A program made the position numbers and the translations under genes. Under the pieces are notes generated by a model. The model was not told where the DNA came from. It worked only from the letters and a program-made list of their open reading frames with translations, and did no database searches. 8,491 nt of DNA, taken from assembly GCA_030632305.1 (NCBI GenBank), contig DAOVUZ010000024.1, forward strand, positions 1 through 8,491. Reading direction: 5' to 3'. This stretch comes from Dehalococcoidales bacterium. Lineage in GTDB: Bacteria; Chloroflexota; Dehalococcoidia; Dehalococcoidales; DAOVUZ01. Shown here one piece after another: positions 6,183 to 8,491 of the stretch; the stretch's first letter is position 1; every line of letters begins with the position of its first letter.

Positions 6183-7223
6183 TTAAGGGAACCAGTGATG
6201 GGTTCTATTAACAATTGCGACAAGAATCAGCATCACTGGAACCTCGACAAGCACGCCTACAATGGTTGCCAGAGCTGCTGGAGACGTGAGTCCGAAAAGG
6301 GAGATGGCAACCGCTACCGCAAGCTCGAAGAAGTTGCTGGCACCTATCATGGCCGCAGGAGCAGCGATATTGTGACGCAGCTTCCATGCCCTTGCCCACC
6401 CGTAGGCAATAGAAAATATAAGGAAGGTTTGTAGGCTGAGGGGTATGGCAATCAAAAGTATGTTAAGAGGGTTTTCAATAATAATCTCCCCTTGGAACGA
6501 GAAGATGATAACGAGCGTAAGCAGCAGTCCTATGATAGTTATATTCCTAAACTTCGGAATAAAGGCATTTTCATAATAATCTTTACCTCTCTTCCTGGTG
6601 ACATATACCCTTGTAAACCATCCACCTGTTAATGGAATTACAACAAAAAGCACGACTGACAAAAACAACGTCATCCAGGGTACCGATATGTTGCTGAGCC
6701 CCAGCAGTAGGGCTACTATCGGTGTAAATGCAACCAGGATAATAAGGTCGTTTGTGGCCACCTGAACAAGTGTGTAATTTGCATCACCTTTGGTGAGGTA
6801 GCTCCAAACAAATACCATGGCAGTACATGGTGCGGCGCCAAGCAAGACAGCACCGGCAAGATATCCAAGTGCCAATTCTTGTGGAATCAGCCCCTTGAAT
6901 ATAACAAAGAAGAACAGTGAAGCAATCGCATACATAGTAAACGGTTTAATAAGCCAATTAGTTACCCAGGTCACTATGAGCCCTTTAGGGTTCTTACCGA
7001 CATTTACAACGCTTGCGAAGTCAACCTTCAGCATCATCGGGTAAATCATAAGCCAGATTAATATGGCCACGGGTATTGACACTGAAGAGTACTCAAACCT
7101 ACTCAGGAAGGCCGGAACATCAGGCAATAGTAGTCCTATTAACACTCCTGCGCCCATACAAAGTACAACCCATAGAGTCAGATACTTTTCCCATATACCA
7201 AGCCTTCTTTCTTCGGTAGCTAT
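6183..7223 (-). CDS. acr3: Arsenite efflux permease, ACR3 family (likely ATA start)
   Basis: Membrane exporter of As(III), about ten transmembrane segments. Family signatures are the substrate cysteine in GAAPCTAMVFVWSYL and the glutamate in ASNFFELAVAVAISLFG, i.e. C133 and E301 counting from the start chosen here. The first ATG in frame (7157) would give 324 residues and cut into the first membrane segment. The frame continues upstream for 22 codons and encodes GIWEKYLTLWVVLC, the expected ACR3 N-terminus. No ATG, GTG or TTG lies there before the in-frame TAG. The best-placed initiator is ATA at 7223-7221: AAAGGGGG lies nine bases upstream, and the codon is one base past the arsR stop. The start could therefore be a rare ATA, a mutated ATG or a sequencing error. 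The 346-residue product is normal for ACR3. It is cotranscribed with arsR. Function is confident; the start is uncertain. Confidence 0.93.
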   Translation of the reverse strand: MATEERRLGIWEKYLTLWVVLCMGAGVLIGLLLPDVPAFLSRFEYSSVSIPVAILIWLMIYPMMLKVDFASVVNVGKNPKGLIVTWVTNWLIKPFTMYAIASLFFFVIFKGLIPQELALGYLAGAVLLGAAPCTAMVFVWSYLTKGDANYTLVQVATNDLIILVAFTPIVALLLGLSNISVPWMTLFLSVVLFVVIPLTGGWFTRVYVTRKRGKDYYENAFIPKFRNITIIGLLLTLVIIFSFQGEIIIENPLNILLIAIPLSLQTFLIFSIAYGWARAWKLRHNIAAPAAMIGASNFFELAVAVAISLFGLTSPAALATIVGVLVEVPVMLILVAIVNRTHHWFP

Positions 7224-7224
7224 C

Positions 7225-7581
7225 TTATTTAACCCCCTTTCTACATCCTGGACCTATCCGTTTGGCACGGCTTAATCTTTCCTTATCCTGTTCTAATACC
7301 TCATTAGCAACAGGAGGATCCTTCAGCAATTTAGCCAGAGAAACAGCATAGTAATTTGCTGACTCCCAGTCCACAGAGTAAACTATCCAGAGTCCGTCTC
7401 TCCTTGCTCTTAGGAAGCTAGCGTCCTGAAGAATACCAAGATTACGTGAAGCCCGGGACTGAGATATATCCAGCGCTTGCATAACCTCGCAGACACAGCA
7501 TTCTTGCTCCAGTAGAACTATCAGAATCCTGAGTCTCGTCTCATCGGAGAGAGCCTTCATCACCTTAATCAAGTCCTGCAT
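7225..7581 (-). CDS. arsR: ArsR-family arsenite-responsive repressor
   Basis: A 118-residue winged-helix repressor that leaves its operator when As(III) or Sb(III) binds. The N-terminal helix and LSDETRLRIL (11-20) are typical of ArsR/SmtB, as is the recognition helix region ISQSRASRNLGILQ (39-52). The metalloid site ECCVCEV (27-33) corresponds to the classic ELCVCDL of alpha3, with C29 and C31 (plus C28) as likely thiol ligands; another cysteine, C113, lies in the tail. Gene order arsR-acr3 supports arsenic rather than zinc or cadmium sensing. The ATG has TAAGG six bases upstream. It should autoregulate through the inverted repeat at 7603-7638. Confidence 0.95.
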   Translation of the reverse strand: MQDLIKVMKALSDETRLRILIVLLEQECCVCEVMQALDISQSRASRNLGILQDASFLRARRDGLWIVYSVDWESANYYAVSLAKLLKDPPVANEVLEQDKERLSRAKRIGPGCRKGVK

Positions 7582-7602
7582 ATTTTACCTTATGTGTAGA
7601 GT

Positions 7603-7638
7603 ATACAAGTATATGCACATAAGTGCATATACTTGTAT
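7603..7638 (-). promoter_or_regulatory. Likely ArsR operator: 16-bp perfect inverted repeat
   Basis: ATACAAGTATATGCAC (7603-7618) and GTGCATATACTTGTAT (7623-7638) are perfect inverted repeats around a 4-nt centre. The repeat covers the predicted arsR transcription start and touches the -10 box, the position expected for a repressor site. It is longer than a minimal ArsR site, so it may bind two dimers. It could also form a strong hairpin in the 5' end of the mRNA. Confidence 0.85.
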
Positions 7639-7665
7639 TATACCACCCCTCACCCTACAAGTCAA
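7637..7665 (-). promoter_or_regulatory. Sigma-70 promoter of arsR-acr3
   Basis: On the minus strand, TTGACT (7665 to 7660), a 17-bp spacer and a perfect TATAAT (7642 to 7637). It is the strongest promoter in the window by consensus match, as expected for a tightly repressed, inducible unit. The predicted start near 7630 falls inside the inverted repeat. Confidence 0.85.
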
Positions 7666-7742
7666 TGTCATATTTAGCTCACCTGCTTGAATGATTTGAC
7701 ACGCAATTTATATGCAGAGGTTTTTCCCTTACCCCAAAGCCA

Positions 7743-7771
7743 TTGACTAATAATCAGTAATTATATACAGT
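7743..7771 (+). promoter_or_regulatory. Probable promoter of the QueG-like gene
   Basis: TTGACT (7743-7748) is followed after 17 bp by TACAGT (7766-7771); TATACA (7764-7769) with 15-bp spacing is an alternative -10. It lies about 100 bp from the ars inverted repeat, so ArsR control of this gene is not indicated. The stretch 7666-7742 holds nothing else I recognise. Confidence 0.45.
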
Positions 7772-7807
7772 ATAAGAAATAAACTTACTTTCTAATGGAG
7801 GCTAAAA

Positions 7808-8491
7808 ATGTCACAAAAATTAAAAGACAAATTGAGAGCTGAAGCCTTGAGTAACGGATTTGAATTCTTTGGCGTGGTTGATGCCGCCGAGTTGGCTAAA
7901 GTGCCTTTCCCTCCCAATCGCTGCTTGGATACCCCCTATGGGTTTTTACCCGAAGCCAAGAGCGTTATTGTTCTGGGGTGGCATATCTGGGACCCGCTAT
8001 TTAATGCCGTAGTTACCTCGGTGCTACCGGAGGGGGCTATTCCCTTCGATGACGTGCCTGATTCCCAGTACTATAACCTTTACTACGAGCTCACCGAAGC
8101 CCGAGCTCACCGCTTCTCTGAGGCACTGCGGGACGCCGGGTATAAAGCAGTAGTGACCCACTTCGTTCATGCCAAGGCGGCGGCGACCCTAGCCGGGCTG
8201 GGCTGGATTGGCAAGCTGACCCTGTGTATTACACCCCTGCTTGGTCCCCGGCAGCGGTGGTGCTCGGTGGTAACTGATGCCGTTCTGCCTTACGACAAAC
8301 CCTTCACCAAGGACCTTTGCGGCGACTGTGAGCTATGTGTGAAAGCTTGCCCCGTTGGCGCCATTATTCCCGGACCTTCCCAGGGTGTGGAGCCGGGGAA
8401 GAAGGTAGACTTCTGGAAGTGTATCGTCCCTCAGGAGATGCTAGCCGAACCCAGTGAAGGTTGGCAAAAACATGCCAAAAAATACACTAAG
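7808..8491 (+). CDS. QueG-like 4Fe-4S protein (epoxyqueuosine reductase / reductive dehalogenase-related), 3' end cut
   Basis: The first 228 codons are in the window and the frame is open at the edge. The block AGLGWIGKLTLC (129-140), then LGPRQRWCSVVTDAVL (145-160), matches the GLGWIGKN...GS...LTD core of epoxyqueuosine reductase (QueG). It is followed by a ferredoxin-type cluster motif C171-x2-C174-x2-C177-x3-C181-P (CGDCELCVKACP). C205 may begin a second cluster completed outside the window. QueG and the related reductive dehalogenases use cobalamin plus two 4Fe-4S clusters. This protein differs from true QueG (KLT for the usual KNT), and no twin-arginine signal is seen at the N-terminus, so it looks cytoplasmic. 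Its substrate is unknown, and I would not call it queG. The ATG has GGAGG six bases upstream. It diverges from arsR and looks richer in G+C than its neighbours. Confidence 0.85.
   Translation, partial: MSQKLKDKLRAEALSNGFEFFGVVDAAELAKVPFPPNRCLDTPYGFLPEAKSVIVLGWHIWDPLFNAVVTSVLPEGAIPFDDVPDSQYYNLYYELTEARAHRFSEALRDAGYKAVVTHFVHAKAAATLAGLGWIGKLTLCITPLLGPRQRWCSVVTDAVLPYDKPFTKDLCGDCELCVKACPVGAIIPGPSQGVEPGKKVDFWKCIVPQEMLAEPSEGWQKHAKKYTK

Noticed and set aside
6195..6434. Open frames on both strands inside acr3 (also 6208-6399)
   Set aside because: Shadows of the ACR3 frame, which is continuous here and conserved.
7696..7701. TTGACA as a -35 box for the QueG-like gene
   Set aside because: The 17-bp position downstream (around 7719) has no -10-like sequence; TTGACT at 7743 fits better.
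1..8491. tRNA or rRNA genes, CRISPR arrays, insertion sequences
   Set aside because: None seen on reading either strand; no spaced direct repeats and no transposase-like frame.

Overview
The window (8,491 bp, moderate GC) reads as a bacterial chromosome fragment. Gene content and family flavour suggest an anaerobic Chloroflexota/Dehalococcoidia-type organism: a PyrR-controlled pyr operon with PyrK, SpeD with a thermospermine-synthase-like SpeE, ACR3 arsenite efflux, and a QueG-like 4Fe-4S protein. That taxonomic guess is inference; no rRNA or other marker gene is present.

Left part (1-4400, minus strand): the pyrimidine operon pyrR-pyrB-pyrC-pyrK, read right to left, with pyrK cut by the window edge. 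It starts at a good sigma-70 promoter (TTGCAA-17-TATAAT). The leader holds a near-consensus PyrR binding loop and two mutually exclusive hairpins. One of these buries the pyrR Shine-Dalgarno sequence, so UMP-loaded PyrR probably shuts off translation (and possibly transcription) of the operon. PyrB is unusual: the catalytic chain is fused to a PyrI-type zinc domain without PyrI's nucleotide-binding domain, and it carries an extra C-terminal tail. carA and carB are absent between pyrC and pyrK. The 141-bp gap there holds a CarA-like N-terminal fragment without a start codon and a UNCG-type hairpin, which may be the scar of a carAB deletion.

Middle (4400-5855, plus strand): speD-speE diverge from the pyr operon. 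They have their own promoter (TTGCTA-17-TACAAT), a TTG start for speD and a textbook intrinsic terminator after speE. SpeD makes decarboxylated SAM and SpeE transfers its aminopropyl group. Motifs in SpeE resemble thermospermine/ACL5-type aminopropyltransferases.

Right part (5890-7665, minus strand): an arsenic resistance unit, arsR-acr3. Transcription starts from a near-perfect promoter whose start region is covered by a 36-bp inverted repeat (16-bp perfect arms), the likely ArsR operator. The acr3 frame extends 22 codons upstream of its first ATG and appears to start at ATA, one base after the arsR stop. Immediately downstream lies the decayed C-terminal end of a second, divergent acr3 gene.

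Right end (7740-8491, plus strand): a promoter and the first 228 codons of a QueG-like, reductive-dehalogenase-related 4Fe-4S protein that continues beyond the window.
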